DNA from: CAZUCE01 sp964619265
GTDB taxonomy: Bacteria; Planctomycetota; UBA1135; GCA-002686595
Direction of reading: 5' to 3'
DNA: 64,000 nt
Assembly (NCBI GenBank): GCA_964619265.1
Contig: CAZUCE010000005.1
Location: forward strand, 124,001-188,000
This document shows positions 53,152-62,314 of the stretch, one piece after another. The position numbers and the translations under genes were made by a program. Position 1 is the first letter of the stretch. Every line of letters begins with the position of its first letter. Under the pieces are notes generated by a model. It made no database searches, was not told where the DNA came from, and worked only from the letters and a program-made list of their open reading frames with translations.

Positions 53152-55710
53152 TCAGCGCCCCGGAGCGATGCGAACCGCTAAAGCCCTCAATCCCTCGGGG
53201 GTGAGCCGGTGAAGTTGGTGCACCAGGGTGCGATTCGGATCGAGGGCACGGGTGGCTTCACCGTTGCCGGCTAGATCCCGATCCACCTCCAACAAGAGGT
53301 CCTCCAGGAGCCGGCGATAGGCCTTGCCATGGGGGCCGTGGGTTCGGTCGTCCCCTGCCGCAAAGTCCAGCAGCTCGGCTAGAACCAAGCGCGGGTCGCT
53401 GGCGCAGGCCAGCGCGACGGCCTCGGCACGGTATTCGAGCTCGGATTCGAAGGTCGCCGGATCCAGAGCATGGGGCAACGTCAAGCGCGCGACGCCCAGC
53501 AGGTTTTCGCCCACGGGCAAATAACGCTCGCGATCGAGCAGGTGTCCCTGTTCGTGGGTCTCCACGACAGTCATGAGTTCGTCTAAGGTCAGCGGCTCGT
53601 CCCGCTCTCCCAGCACCGCCAGGCGAACCAGATTGGCCGCATCGGGGACCGGCGCCAGGGAGCGCCGCTCGAGTCGGCGCAGGTTGGGTTCGCTGGCCGG
53701 AGTGCCGAGCTCAAGGCCCGTGCGCGCGAGCAGCTCTTCGCGCATTGGCCCGAAGCGTTCTTCGATCGCCAACCAACGGTCCAGCCGTCGCCGCTCAGCG
53801 TCCAAGTCGATCCAGTAGCCCTCGTGCAGAGCCGCGCCGGCGATGCCCTCGCCGGCCCGCTGGCGCGCGCCGCGCGCATCGGCCCCTTCGGCGTACAGCA
53901 CCGAGCCTGAGAACGGAACTCCCAGGAGCTCACCGGAAACTTCACGGCTACCCACGGCGCGAAGAACGACTCCATCGGGAGCGCGGCCGAGTACATCGCC
54001 AAACAGCCCGAAGCGTCCCAATCGGGCGAGTGCCTCCGGGAGGCCGGGCACAGTTTCACCGGCTGGCCCGTGCCCAAGTTTCTCGTCACGAGCTACGAAC
54101 ACCGGCGAGGGAATCGTCAGCGAAGCCACCCGTCCGTAGCGAACCCGAGGAGTCGCGACGATAGCCTCGGTCCAGGTTTCACCGTTCTCCGGAGAGCCTA
54201 GCCCCGCGGGAACCGCGTAGCGTTCGAACACGGCGCCCACAGCGGCTAGCAGCCCGCCAACCGTATCCGGCACGGAGAGCGACGCAGACTCCGGGTCGGC
54301 GTCGGGCGCCAGTCCCGCGAAGCTCGGCCGGTTCCCGTGCAAGGCCCCGAGCAACTCATCCAGCTCCGCGAGCAAGGCCTCGGTCGCCTCAAGCCTGCCC
54401 GCGAGTCGCGCGGCCAAGGAGCGCTCCGAATCGCCGGGGGCCACCTGGAGGACGGCCTCCAGCACCGACCGGGCCTCCCGCGTCCAGCCGGCTGACAGGC
54501 AACCTTCCGCGAGGTCCAGCAATTCCTCCGGCGAGGGTTCCGGCCCCAGCTGGCGCACCGTCGCGACGACCCCGGCGATCGCGGGTCGAACGGGTTCTCC
54601 GGGTGCCTGTAAGCAAACGGCGGGCAGCTCGGCGATCCAGCCTTCGATGGACTCGCGGTAGAGCCCCTGTTCGAAACCGTAGGCCCGGGCGTCGGCGGGC
54701 CGTTCGCGGCTATTCGCGGACTCCAGAGCGAACAGAACTTCTTCGTCCTCGAGCCGTAGAAACTCAGGAAGAAAGCGGTCGAACAGATCCCCGCGGGGAC
54801 CTTCCTGTAGCGCGCGCCAGGCTTCCTCCCGGCGTCCGGCGGAGGAACGACCTTCGCCGGCGGTCAAAAGCTGGCCGAACAGTTCGCCGACCTCGGCATC
54901 GGACAGTTCCTGCCCGCGCAAGACGAACAGCCCGCGGCGGAAACCCTGTTCGCGGACTGCGGCCGACTCTCCTCGAAGTTCGCGACCTGCCAACTCGCGT
55001 TGGAGGCTGGAAGCATGCACCCCGCCCGGATCGAGACGGCTACCCAAATCGCGCAAGGTGCTCACAGCCCGATCCTCGCGACCGAAACTCGCTTCGAGCT
55101 GGGCCAACCGGCGACCAAAGAACCACAGCTCGGTTTCCCCACGGGCGAAGCGCATGGCGCGCCTTTGGGAAGCGAGGGCCGCGTCGCGGCGTCCGGCCAA
55201 CTCATGATCGAGGGCGAGAGCGTGATGGGCAAACGCGCAGTTCGGGTCCAAGCGAACCGCCTGGCGGAAACGTCGAACGCCGCTGGAACCCTCTAACCGG
55301 CCAACCAGGTACAGCTCGTCCGCCGTGACCCCATCGCCCAGGTCCGCGCGCCGCTGGCGGTAGGCCTCCAAGCCGCGCAGCTCACGACGCCATTCCTCGT
55401 CCAACAAACGGCGTGGAACGATCCAATCGGGCGCCATCCCATGGGCCCGTTCCAGCGCTGCGCGGGCCTCTTGCTCCCACTCAAGCGCTTGCTCTTCCGA
55501 TTCCTGGGCCCTCGCCAGATCAGCCCGGCGCCAAAGCGCATAGGCCTCCTGAATCACTCGTTCGGCGCCGGGATCCAGCGCAGCGGACCCCTCCGGTCCG
55601 CGCGTCCCCACACAGCCGAGGAGCGTGACCGTCAGTCCGCACAAAACCCAGCCGAAGAAGATCGGCCAGAGTGTTGTCCGGGTGTCCGAAGCCCCTTCGA
55701 GGTGACTCAA
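53152..55710 (-). CDS. TPR lipoprotein with HEQGH metallopeptidase motif
   Basis: An 852-residue protein with lipobox LLGC after a membrane helix (LWPIFFGWVLCGLTVTLLGC). The first half is TPR-like helices (RFRQAVRLDPNCAFAHHALALDHE). The C-terminal third contains VVETHEQGHLLDRERYLP with HEQGH (719-723), a zinc-binding HExxH, and ELEYRAEA (757-764), a candidate third ligand as in gluzincins. It is probably a periplasmic zinc protease or a relative; activity is unproven. TTG 55710 overlaps the ribD stop as TTGA and leads directly into the signal sequence. Confidence 0.7.
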   Translation of the reverse strand: MSHLEGASDTRTTLWPIFFGWVLCGLTVTLLGCVGTRGPEGSAALDPGAERVIQEAYALWRRADLARAQESEEQALEWEQEARAALERAHGMAPDWIVPRRLLDEEWRRELRGLEAYRQRRADLGDGVTADELYLVGRLEGSSGVRRFRQAVRLDPNCAFAHHALALDHELAGRRDAALASQRRAMRFARGETELWFFGRRLAQLEASFGREDRAVSTLRDLGSRLDPGGVHASSLQRELAGRELRGESAAVREQGFRRGLFVLRGQELSDAEVGELFGQLLTAGEGRSSAGRREEAWRALQEGPRGDLFDRFLPEFLRLEDEEVLFALESANSRERPADARAYGFEQGLYRESIEGWIAELPAVCLQAPGEPVRPAIAGVVATVRQLGPEPSPEELLDLAEGCLSAGWTREARSVLEAVLQVAPGDSERSLAARLAGRLEATEALLAELDELLGALHGNRPSFAGLAPDADPESASLSVPDTVGGLLAAVGAVFERYAVPAGLGSPENGETWTEAIVATPRVRYGRVASLTIPSPVFVARDEKLGHGPAGETVPGLPEALARLGRFGLFGDVLGRAPDGVVLRAVGSREVSGELLGVPFSGSVLYAEGADARGARQRAGEGIAGAALHEGYWIDLDAERRRLDRWLAIEERFGPMREELLARTGLELGTPASEPNLRRLERRSLAPVPDAANLVRLAVLGERDEPLTLDELMTVVETHEQGHLLDRERYLPVGENLLGVARLTLPHALDPATFESELEYRAEAVALACASDPRLVLAELLDFAAGDDRTHGPHGKAYRRLLEDLLLEVDRDLAGNGEATRALDPNRTLVHQLHRLTPEGLRALAVRIAPGR

Positions 55711-56882
55711 AGGGCGCGCGGAAACGCATGCATCACCGCGTCCCCGTCCACTTCTCGATCGAGGCGTTGGCGCAGCTCTAGGCGCGTCAACAACGGAGCC
55801 AAGGAGTCTCCGCGTCCACCGCGCACGCTGCCGGTGTAGACCTGCATTTGATCCACGAAGCGAGCTTCGAAGAACGCTTGAGTCAAGGTCGGGCCGGCTT
55901 CGAGCATGGCCCGTCGCACGCCGAACCTCCAAGCCCAGGCGAGCACTTCGCGCAGCGGCGGCCGGCCATCTGCACCGGGGCGCAAGCTGTGGATTCGAGC
56001 CCCGGCTTCGCTCAGGGCGCGATGACGCGTAGCGCTCGCTCCTGCGCGGCACAGGATGTACGTAGTGCCCGCGAGTTCGTCGTCTCCGGTGGCCCGCAAA
56101 ATTCGAGCGTCAGGAGGCGTACCGAGCTCGGTGTCGAGGATGATGCGCAGCGGAGGCTTCGCACCGCGCGCGGCTTCACCGCGCAGGGACAACCTGGGGT
56201 CGTCGGCGCGAATCGTTCCGACGCCTGTGAAAATCGCGTCTACGGAACGGCGCAACTGCTGAACCTCGTGCCGAGACGCCTCGGAGGAAATCCAACGGCC
56301 CTGGCCAACGTCTTCGGGCGGCTGGAGCTGGCCCGTCAGGGTCTGGGCCCACTTGGCGATCAACCAGGGCCGCGGGCGACGCAGACGTTCATGGGCGGTC
56401 CACTTCTCAAAGTACGGGGCGACCCGCGAGAGAGGCGAACCGCTCGGTTCGAACTCGACCTCCAAACCGGCCTTGTGCAGGGCTTCGAGGCCCTGCCCCC
56501 GATGTCGTGGATCGGGGTCGGTCGCGCCGACAATCACGCGCTGGAAACCAGCCGCAACGATCGATTCGGTGCAGGGCGGGGTCTTGCCGTGACTCGAGCA
56601 AGGCTCGAGCGTGACGACCAGGGTGTGCCAGCGCTCGGGCTCGATGCCCGCGCTGCGCGCGGCTTGCATGGCCGCGATCTCGGCGTGGGCCCCTCCCCAC
56701 TGTTCGTGAAAGCCGCGGGCCAACTCGTGGCCCTCTTCGTCCAGGATGGCCGCACCCACGCAGGGGTTCGGGGCTACCCAGAATCGACGCCCGGCCGCTT
56801 CCTGACCGAGCTCGGACAAGAGGTCCTCCACCCGAAAGGGGCTCTCACAGGACGCCGGACCGGGACCGAAAGCGGAGTGCAT
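55707..56882 (-). CDS. ribD: Bifunctional riboflavin biosynthesis deaminase/reductase RibD
   Basis: Makes the pyrimidine intermediates of riboflavin. The N-terminal deaminase has the zinc ligands in GGAHAEIAAM (HAE) and LEPCSSHGKTPPCTESI (the two Cys), preceded by NPCVGAAILDE. The C-terminal reductase (RPWLIAKWAQTLTGQL, ADDPRLSLRG, LEAGPTLTQAFFEA) uses NADPH. It has 391 residues from ATG 56882; the open frame continues without similarity. No FMN riboswitch is visible upstream, and the other rib genes are not here. Confidence 0.93.
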   Translation of the reverse strand: MHSAFGPGPASCESPFRVEDLLSELGQEAAGRRFWVAPNPCVGAAILDEEGHELARGFHEQWGGAHAEIAAMQAARSAGIEPERWHTLVVTLEPCSSHGKTPPCTESIVAAGFQRVIVGATDPDPRHRGQGLEALHKAGLEVEFEPSGSPLSRVAPYFEKWTAHERLRRPRPWLIAKWAQTLTGQLQPPEDVGQGRWISSEASRHEVQQLRRSVDAIFTGVGTIRADDPRLSLRGEAARGAKPPLRIILDTELGTPPDARILRATGDDELAGTTYILCRAGASATRHRALSEAGARIHSLRPGADGRPPLREVLAWAWRFGVRRAMLEAGPTLTQAFFEARFVDQMQVYTGSVRGGRGDSLAPLLTRLELRQRLDREVDGDAVMHAFPRAL

Positions 56883-57234
56883 ATAGATAGGAGTGCGCAG
56901 GTGCTGGCTGGAGGATACGTCGCGGGCACCCTTTTCGCGGCCGGTGCTCTTCGGGCCTTCCCTTGAGTGCTCCGGATCCGACTCCATGCCTTTTCTATCG
57001 GCCACGGGGCCCTCGCTCTCTGCCGCCCGGAGGCAAAAACCGACCGGACGGGAACACAACCCCGCGGAAGCCGGCTTCCGCAGGCCGCGGACGGCCTCCA
57101 ATCGGGCAGAATGCCGCCCCAAATCGAATCCGAAGACGAGCTCTTCCGGGTTCCTCTCCCCCTCGCGGGCCCCCTGATCGGGCCCTCCACCGACCGGGCC
57201 CCCCCGAGTGGCCCCACAGCAGCCCCCAGCAGCC
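56883..57234. other. Divergent ribD-mdh intergenic region
   Basis: No gene is supported in these 352 bases. It holds an 18-bp perfect palindrome, GCGGAAGCCGGCTTCCGC (57064-57081), flanked by CCGCGG sequences, which may be an operator or leader hairpin for mdh. I see no clear promoter pair. Confidence 0.45.
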
Positions 57235-58230
57235 ATGTCCAAAGCACCTCTGCGCGTCGCGGTCAGCGGCGCCGCCGGCCAGATCGGCTACGCCCTCCTG
57301 CCCCGCATCGCCAGCGGCCAGATGTTCGGTCCGGATCAGCCGGTGATTCTCCAGCTGCTCGAGATCCCCGTCGAGAAGGCCATGGCCGCTCTTGAGGGGG
57401 TCGCCATGGAACTTGACGACTGCGCCTTCCCGCTGCTCGCCGGCATGGTCCTGACCTCCGATCAGGAGACCGCGTTCCGCGACGCCAACTGGTGCTTGCT
57501 GGTCGGATCCAAGCCCCGCGGCGCAGGGATGGAACGCGGCGACCTGATCAAAGAGAACGGTCCGATCTTCGTGGGTCAGGGCAAGGCCATCAACGATAAG
57601 GCGTCCTCCGACGTGCGCGTCGCCGTCGTCGGCAACCCGTGCAATACGAACGCCCTGATTGCGATGCACGCCGCCAAGGACGTCCCCGATGACCGCTTCA
57701 CCGCGATGACGCGACTCGACCAAAACCGCGCCGCGGCCCAGCTCGCAAAGAAGGCTGGCGTGCACCAAACCGAAGTTACCCACGGCCTGATCTGGGGCAA
57801 CCACTCGGCAACCCAGGTCCCCGACTATCACAACACCCGCATCGGCGGAAAGCGTGCCAGCGAAGTCATCACCGACACCGCCTGGCTCCAGGGTGACTTC
57901 TTCAAGACGGTGCAGCAGCGCGGAGCCGCCATCATCAAGGCCCGCGGGTTGTCCAGCGCCGCGTCGGCCGCCAGTGCGCTGGTAGACCATGTGCACGACC
58001 TCATGACCCCCAGCGCAGGCGGCGATTGGGATTCGGTCTGCGTTCCGTCCGATGGTTCCTACGGCGTCACCAAGGGGCTGATCAGCTCCTTCCCGGTGCG
58101 GTCCAAGGGCAACGGTGCGTGGGAAATTGTCCAGGGCCTTGAGCTCGACGGCTTCCTCGAAGAGCGCCTGAAGGCGACCGTCAAAGAGCTCGAAGGCGAG
58201 AAAGCCGTCGTGGCCGACTTGCTCGGCTGA
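57235..58230 (+). CDS. mdh: Malate dehydrogenase
   Basis: Oxidises malate to oxaloacetate with NAD(P). The nucleotide-binding start VAVSGAAGQIGYALLPRIA, NPCNTNALI, the catalytic MTRLDQNRA and the WGNHSATQVPD motif place it in the cytosolic-type (AspDH/MdhA-like, dimeric) malate dehydrogenase group rather than the lactate-dehydrogenase-like group. It has 331 residues from ATG 57235. With citrate synthase it supports a TCA cycle. A terminator follows. Confidence 0.95.
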   Translation: MSKAPLRVAVSGAAGQIGYALLPRIASGQMFGPDQPVILQLLEIPVEKAMAALEGVAMELDDCAFPLLAGMVLTSDQETAFRDANWCLLVGSKPRGAGMERGDLIKENGPIFVGQGKAINDKASSDVRVAVVGNPCNTNALIAMHAAKDVPDDRFTAMTRLDQNRAAAQLAKKAGVHQTEVTHGLIWGNHSATQVPDYHNTRIGGKRASEVITDTAWLQGDFFKTVQQRGAAIIKARGLSSAASAASALVDHVHDLMTPSAGGDWDSVCVPSDGSYGVTKGLISSFPVRSKGNGAWEIVQGLELDGFLEERLKATVKELEGEKAVVADLLG

Positions 58231-58261
58231 TTCCTGCAGAGGGGTCCTTTAGGGCCGAATT

Positions 58262-58307
58262 CGACGCCACGGCCGCTGCCGCCCCTTGGGCCAGCCCCGT
58301 GGCGTCG
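58262..58307 (+). terminator. Terminator after mdh
   Basis: CGACGCCACGG (58262-58272) pairs with 58297-58307 over 11 bp, with a 24-nt GC-rich loop that can pair further (GGCC). CTCTTT follows. It separates mdh from the ABC1 kinase gene. Confidence 0.7.
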
Positions 58308-58370
58308 CTCTTTGTCGATCTCCAGTTCGCCGTCTGATCCGAAGCTCCCCCCTCGCTAAGCTCAGGAGCT

Positions 58371-60092
58371 ATGTCCGTCCTTGAGCTTTTCGGAGCCGCC
58401 CGCGATCTCGGGCGTCTCCAAGACATCGCCGGCACGCTGGTTCGGCACGGCTTTGGAGATCTGGTCGGTCGCCTGAAGTTGGCGGGTCCGCTCGAGCGAG
58501 CCGGCCGCGCCCTGCGCTTAGCCCGCGAGGGCGACTTCGATCCGGTCGACCCGCCGGTCCGCGTCCGGCGGGCCTTGGAAGAGTTGGGCACCACCTTCGT
58601 CAAGCTCGGCCAGGTCCTCGCGACCCGGCCCGACCTCTTGCCGCCGGAATGGACCGAGGAGCTTGGCAAGCTCCAAGAACAGGTCGCGCCGGTTCCCTTT
58701 GAGGAGCTAAACAGTGTTCTCGATGAGGACTGGGGAGAAGACTGGCGCACGCGCTTCGCGAGCTTCGACGAAACGCCGCTGGCCGCGGGGTCGGTGGGTC
58801 AGGTCCATCGCGCGACCTTGATCAGCGGCGAGCAAGTGGTGGTCAAGGTGCGTCGTCCGAAGATCCGCGAGGCCGTTCGGTCCGACCTGCGGATGATGGA
58901 AAAGCTCGCTGAGTTAGCGACCAGCGAACTCCCCGAGCTTCGGCGTTACCGCCCGACCAGCATGGTTCGGCACCTGGGGCGCGTCCTGCGTGACGAACTC
59001 GACTTCGTGCAAGAGGCCCGCAACACGGTGCGGCTGGCCGAAACCATGCAGGGCCAGGAGGGCGTTCACTTGCCGCGGGTCTTCGAGTCGTTCACCAGCG
59101 AGCGCCTGCTAGTGCTCGAATACATGGCTGGAGTTTCCGCCGCACGCTGGATCGCAACCTCGGAGCCGACCGATCTCGATCGAAAGCTCCTGGCCGAGCG
59201 AGGCTGCGGCGCGTTACTCCAGATGATCTTTGAGCACGGCTGCTACCACGCCGACCCGCACCCGGGGAACGTGCTGTTCCTCGATCCGCCCACGGTTCGT
59301 CTAGCCGACGGAGCCGAATCTCCGTGCATGCGCGATGAACTGGCCCTGGTCGACTGCGGTATGGTCGGACACCTGTCCCAGGCCCGCCAGCGAGAGTTCA
59401 CCGATCTCCTGCTCTACACCCAGGCCCGCGACGAACCGCGGGTGGCCGGTTTGCTGCTGTCTTGGAGCGACGACTCCGACCCGCCCGATGAGGATTTGCT
59501 CGCCACCGACGTGCGCGCCTTTCTCGATCGCTATCACGGCGCGAGCCTCGGGGAGGTCGAAGCCAGCCAGATGCTCGGGGACGTGCTGGACATCGTGCGC
59601 GACAACGGGCTCGTGCTGCCGCCCGACCTGTTGACGCTGATTCGGGTCTTCATGCTCACCGAATCCATGGGGCGCGCGCTCGATTCAGAATTTGACCTGA
59701 CCGCCGCGCTCGAGCCCTTCGTGCGCGCCAAGGCTGCTTCCCGGCTCAATCCGATCCACCGGGCTGCGCTGTTCTCGCGGGAAATGGCCGAACTGACCGC
59801 CGAGCTCCCCAAAGACCTGCGCCTACTGATCGACCGCGCCAAGTCCGGGCGCCTCCACCTGGGCCTCGACATGCGCCGCCTGGATCACGTCGCCGACCAG
59901 CTGGAATCGAGCCTCAATCGACTGGTCGTCGGCCTGGTCACGGCTGCGTTGATCGTCGGCACCGCGATCGCAATGACCGTCCAGGGCGGCCCGACTTTGT
60001 TCGGTCTTCCCGCCCTTGGTTTCCTGGGCTTCGCTTCGTCCTTGATGCTCGGTTTCGGGCTGCTGATTTCCCTATGGCGCAGCGGGCGTTGA
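58371..60092 (+). CDS. ubiB: ABC1/UbiB atypical kinase-like membrane protein
   Basis: A 573-residue protein of the family needed for quinone synthesis. The invariant KxGQ motif is FVKLGQVLATRPDLLP (~78), the Ala/Gly-rich loop is PLAAGSVGQVH, the Lys is in VVVKVRRP, and the catalytic/metal loop is CYHADPHPGN (291-300). The DFG motif is altered to DCG (LVDCGMVGHL) and is preceded by an unusual ~20-residue insert (PPTVRLADGAESPCMRDE). Two C-terminal transmembrane helices anchor it. With the upstream UbiA-type gene at the far end of the window it hints at quinone metabolism, but they are not linked. Confidence 0.88.
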   Translation: MSVLELFGAARDLGRLQDIAGTLVRHGFGDLVGRLKLAGPLERAGRALRLAREGDFDPVDPPVRVRRALEELGTTFVKLGQVLATRPDLLPPEWTEELGKLQEQVAPVPFEELNSVLDEDWGEDWRTRFASFDETPLAAGSVGQVHRATLISGEQVVVKVRRPKIREAVRSDLRMMEKLAELATSELPELRRYRPTSMVRHLGRVLRDELDFVQEARNTVRLAETMQGQEGVHLPRVFESFTSERLLVLEYMAGVSAARWIATSEPTDLDRKLLAERGCGALLQMIFEHGCYHADPHPGNVLFLDPPTVRLADGAESPCMRDELALVDCGMVGHLSQARQREFTDLLLYTQARDEPRVAGLLLSWSDDSDPPDEDLLATDVRAFLDRYHGASLGEVEASQMLGDVLDIVRDNGLVLPPDLLTLIRVFMLTESMGRALDSEFDLTAALEPFVRAKAASRLNPIHRAALFSREMAELTAELPKDLRLLIDRAKSGRLHLGLDMRRLDHVADQLESSLNRLVVGLVTAALIVGTAIAMTVQGGPTLFGLPALGFLGFASSLMLGFGLLISLWRSGR

Positions 60093-60146
60093 GCCCTGCA
60101 TCCTATTCATGCAGAGGTCGCCGCAGGCAGGAGCACGCGCCTCGAC

Positions 60147-60800
60147 CTAATAAACGCCGGCGTCAAAAACTCGGCCTTCGAGAATTTTAAAGAAAACGCT
60201 CGGCGAGTCCGACCCTTCGGAGGGTTCATAAATCCACCAGACTGCACCTTCATGAAGGGAGGACTCGTCCGGGGGACCAAGCCGGCGGACGAGGTCTTCG
60301 GGCGTCGCCAAGAGGAACGCTCTCTCCAGACTCAGCGTTTGTTCGTCCCAAAACTCCCGTTGGATGGGGTACTCCAAGGCTGCGCGAGCCGCTGGAATGT
60401 CCGAGGGCTGTGGAAGCACTGCAAGCGACGCGCTGCCCGGATTCGCGGAGTTCGCCGCAGCGACTCTCTGGTCGAGGGCTTCGAGGAGGCTAGCCAGCTT
60501 GGCTTCGAGTTCCGCCACATCTGCGGACGGGCTCGAGCGGATGGAAGCTGGCGCCTCCGCAGAGATCAAGGTGCCCGCCGGTTCCAGGTTTGCCGGTCGC
60601 TGTTCCAAAGCGGCTGTCAAAGCTAGGAGGGCTCCGAGGAGCTCCTCGTGCTGCCGCTGACTCTGCTCCGCCCAGGCTCTGGCTTGAGAGCTGCCCGGGT
60701 CACGGGCTGGCCACAGAACCAAGGCCAGGATCAGCGCCGTCCCTCCGAGGACCCAAGCGAGGGGGCGCGCAATCTGCGAATCCGCAGACGGGCGAGACAC
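60147..60800 (-). CDS. Single-pass membrane protein with BamE/SmpA-like C-terminal segment
   Basis: A 217-residue protein: one N-terminal transmembrane helix (PLAWVLGGTALILALVLW), a helical coiled-coil-prone region, and a C-terminal ~60 residues with the pattern ATPEDLVRRLGPPDESS..WWIYEP..VFFKILEGRV. This resembles the BamE/OmlA type of periplasmic domain. It starts at GTG 60800, one base after the miaB stop, so it is cotranscribed. The function is not known. Confidence 0.6.
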   Translation of the reverse strand: MSRPSADSQIARPLAWVLGGTALILALVLWPARDPGSSQARAWAEQSQRQHEELLGALLALTAALEQRPANLEPAGTLISAEAPASIRSSPSADVAELEAKLASLLEALDQRVAAANSANPGSASLAVLPQPSDIPAARAALEYPIQREFWDEQTLSLERAFLLATPEDLVRRLGPPDESSLHEGAVWWIYEPSEGSDSPSVFFKILEGRVFDAGVY

Positions 60801-60801
60801 G

Positions 60802-62250
60802 TCAATCCACCTCGCGAACGCCGGCCAACCCGAACGGTGAAGAATCGGTCACGCGCACGGAGACTTCGGTGCCGATTTCGTCCGTCGTGCCGACGAAGGA
60901 GACCGGGATGCCGTGCTTGGAGCGGCCCTGGAGCCAGCCCCTGCGCTTTTCGCTTTCTTGTTCGACAAACACCTCGGCGAGCTGGCCGACGTAACGCTGC
61001 ATGCGCTCGAACTGGACCTTGTGGGCCGTCGCCAGCAGCGCCTGGTTGCGGGCTTTTTTGGCCGGCGTCTCCACATCGTCGGCCAAGTCGTAGGCGCGCG
61101 TCTCGGGCCGCGGGTCGTACTTGAAGATGTAGTTCACGACGAACCCGACCTCCGCGAGGAAGGCTTCGCTGGCCGAATGATCGGCATCGGACTCACCGGG
61201 GAAGCCGACGATCCAGTCGGAGCCCAGCTCGATGTCCGGAACGCGGTCGCGCAGGATTCCGATGCGCTTGCGATAGAGGTCGGTGGTGTAGCCGCGGCGC
61301 ATGGCGCGCAGGACGTCGTCCGAGCCCGATTGGGCCGGGAGCGGAAGGAACCGTTCGACCTTGTCGCAATCGGCGATGGACTCGGCCAGCGCCGGGCTCA
61401 CGTAGGACGGGTGCAACGTGATCAGGCGGATGCGCACGAGCCCTTCGACTTCATTCAGGGCGCGCAGCAGGTCGGCGAGCGACGGGCGCCCCTGCCGGCC
61501 GGTGCCGCGCGGCTCGCCCTCGGCGGGAACAGGCAGGTCCTCGCCGTAGCTATCCACCGTTTGGCCCAGCAGCGTGATCACGCGCGCTCCCTGGGCCACC
61601 ATCCAGCGGGCCTCTTCGACCAACGCGGGAATCGGCTGAGACTGAACGCGCCCGCGGGTTTTCGGGACGATGCAGTAGGCGCAGTTAAGATCACAGCCGC
61701 GCATGACCGTGAGGTAGCCGCAGAGCCCGCCGGTGTAGACCTCGCCTGCCCGCGGAACGGCGACCTCGTCGTCCATCTCCACGTCGAGCACCAGGTCGGC
61801 CTTGGATCGACCGCGGTTGGGATCGGCGCGCCGCTCGTAGACCTCGTCGACCAGGACCGGCATGTGTTGGAGGCGGCGCGTGCCGACGACCAGGTCCACG
61901 TGCCCGGCGCGGCGGAAAACTTCTTCTTGGGCGCGCTGGGCCAGGCACCCCATCACGCCAAGCACCAGCTCGGGTCGGCGCTTCTTTTCCGCCTTGAGCT
62001 CCCCAAGCCAGGAATACACCCGCTCTTCGGCGTGCTCGCGGACCGAACAGGTGTTGAACAGCACCACGTCGGCTTCCGCCACCGAATCGGCAACGCGCCA
62101 ACCGCGCGCCCGAAAGCGGCCTTCCACCAGGTTCGAGTCGTACTTGTTCATCTGGCACCCGAAGGTGATCAAGTGAACGGAGCGCGTGCCGGGGACCGCC
62201 TCAAGGGCGTCGGTCCCGTGGGAGCTGGAGGTGGTGCGGGTCAGGCTCAT
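60802..62250 (-). CDS. miaB: tRNA-2-methylthio-N6-dimethylallyladenosine synthase
   Basis: A radical-SAM methylthiotransferase that modifies A37 of tRNAs reading UNN codons. The N-terminal cluster-binding domain has TFGCQMNKYDS, NTCSVREHAEERV and GVMGCLAQR; the radical-SAM motif is GCDLNCAYCIVPKTRGR; a C-terminal TRAM domain (VFVEQESEKRRGW to GTEVSVRVTDSS) binds tRNA. At 482 residues the length and motifs are those of MiaB rather than RimO. The ATG 62250 is clear. Confidence 0.95.
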   Translation of the reverse strand: MSLTRTTSSSHGTDALEAVPGTRSVHLITFGCQMNKYDSNLVEGRFRARGWRVADSVAEADVVLFNTCSVREHAEERVYSWLGELKAEKKRRPELVLGVMGCLAQRAQEEVFRRAGHVDLVVGTRRLQHMPVLVDEVYERRADPNRGRSKADLVLDVEMDDEVAVPRAGEVYTGGLCGYLTVMRGCDLNCAYCIVPKTRGRVQSQPIPALVEEARWMVAQGARVITLLGQTVDSYGEDLPVPAEGEPRGTGRQGRPSLADLLRALNEVEGLVRIRLITLHPSYVSPALAESIADCDKVERFLPLPAQSGSDDVLRAMRRGYTTDLYRKRIGILRDRVPDIELGSDWIVGFPGESDADHSASEAFLAEVGFVVNYIFKYDPRPETRAYDLADDVETPAKKARNQALLATAHKVQFERMQRYVGQLAEVFVEQESEKRRGWLQGRSKHGIPVSFVGTTDEIGTEVSVRVTDSSPFGLAGVREVD

Positions 62251-62314
62251 GGCTTGTGGATTTTCGGCCCTGCAGGATACGTGAGTCAGCGCTCGGGATT
62301 GCCCCGGGGCTCGC

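Noticed and set aside
56883..57110. FMN riboswitch upstream of ribD
   Set aside because: A GTTCCCGTCCGGTCGG-like stretch on the minus strand looked similar, but the conserved RFN stems and the CCGACCGGCGGT core are not there.
56883..57242. Extended N-terminus of RibD
   Set aside because: The open frame upstream of ATG 56882 translates to basic low-complexity sequence without similarity and would run into the divergent mdh start.
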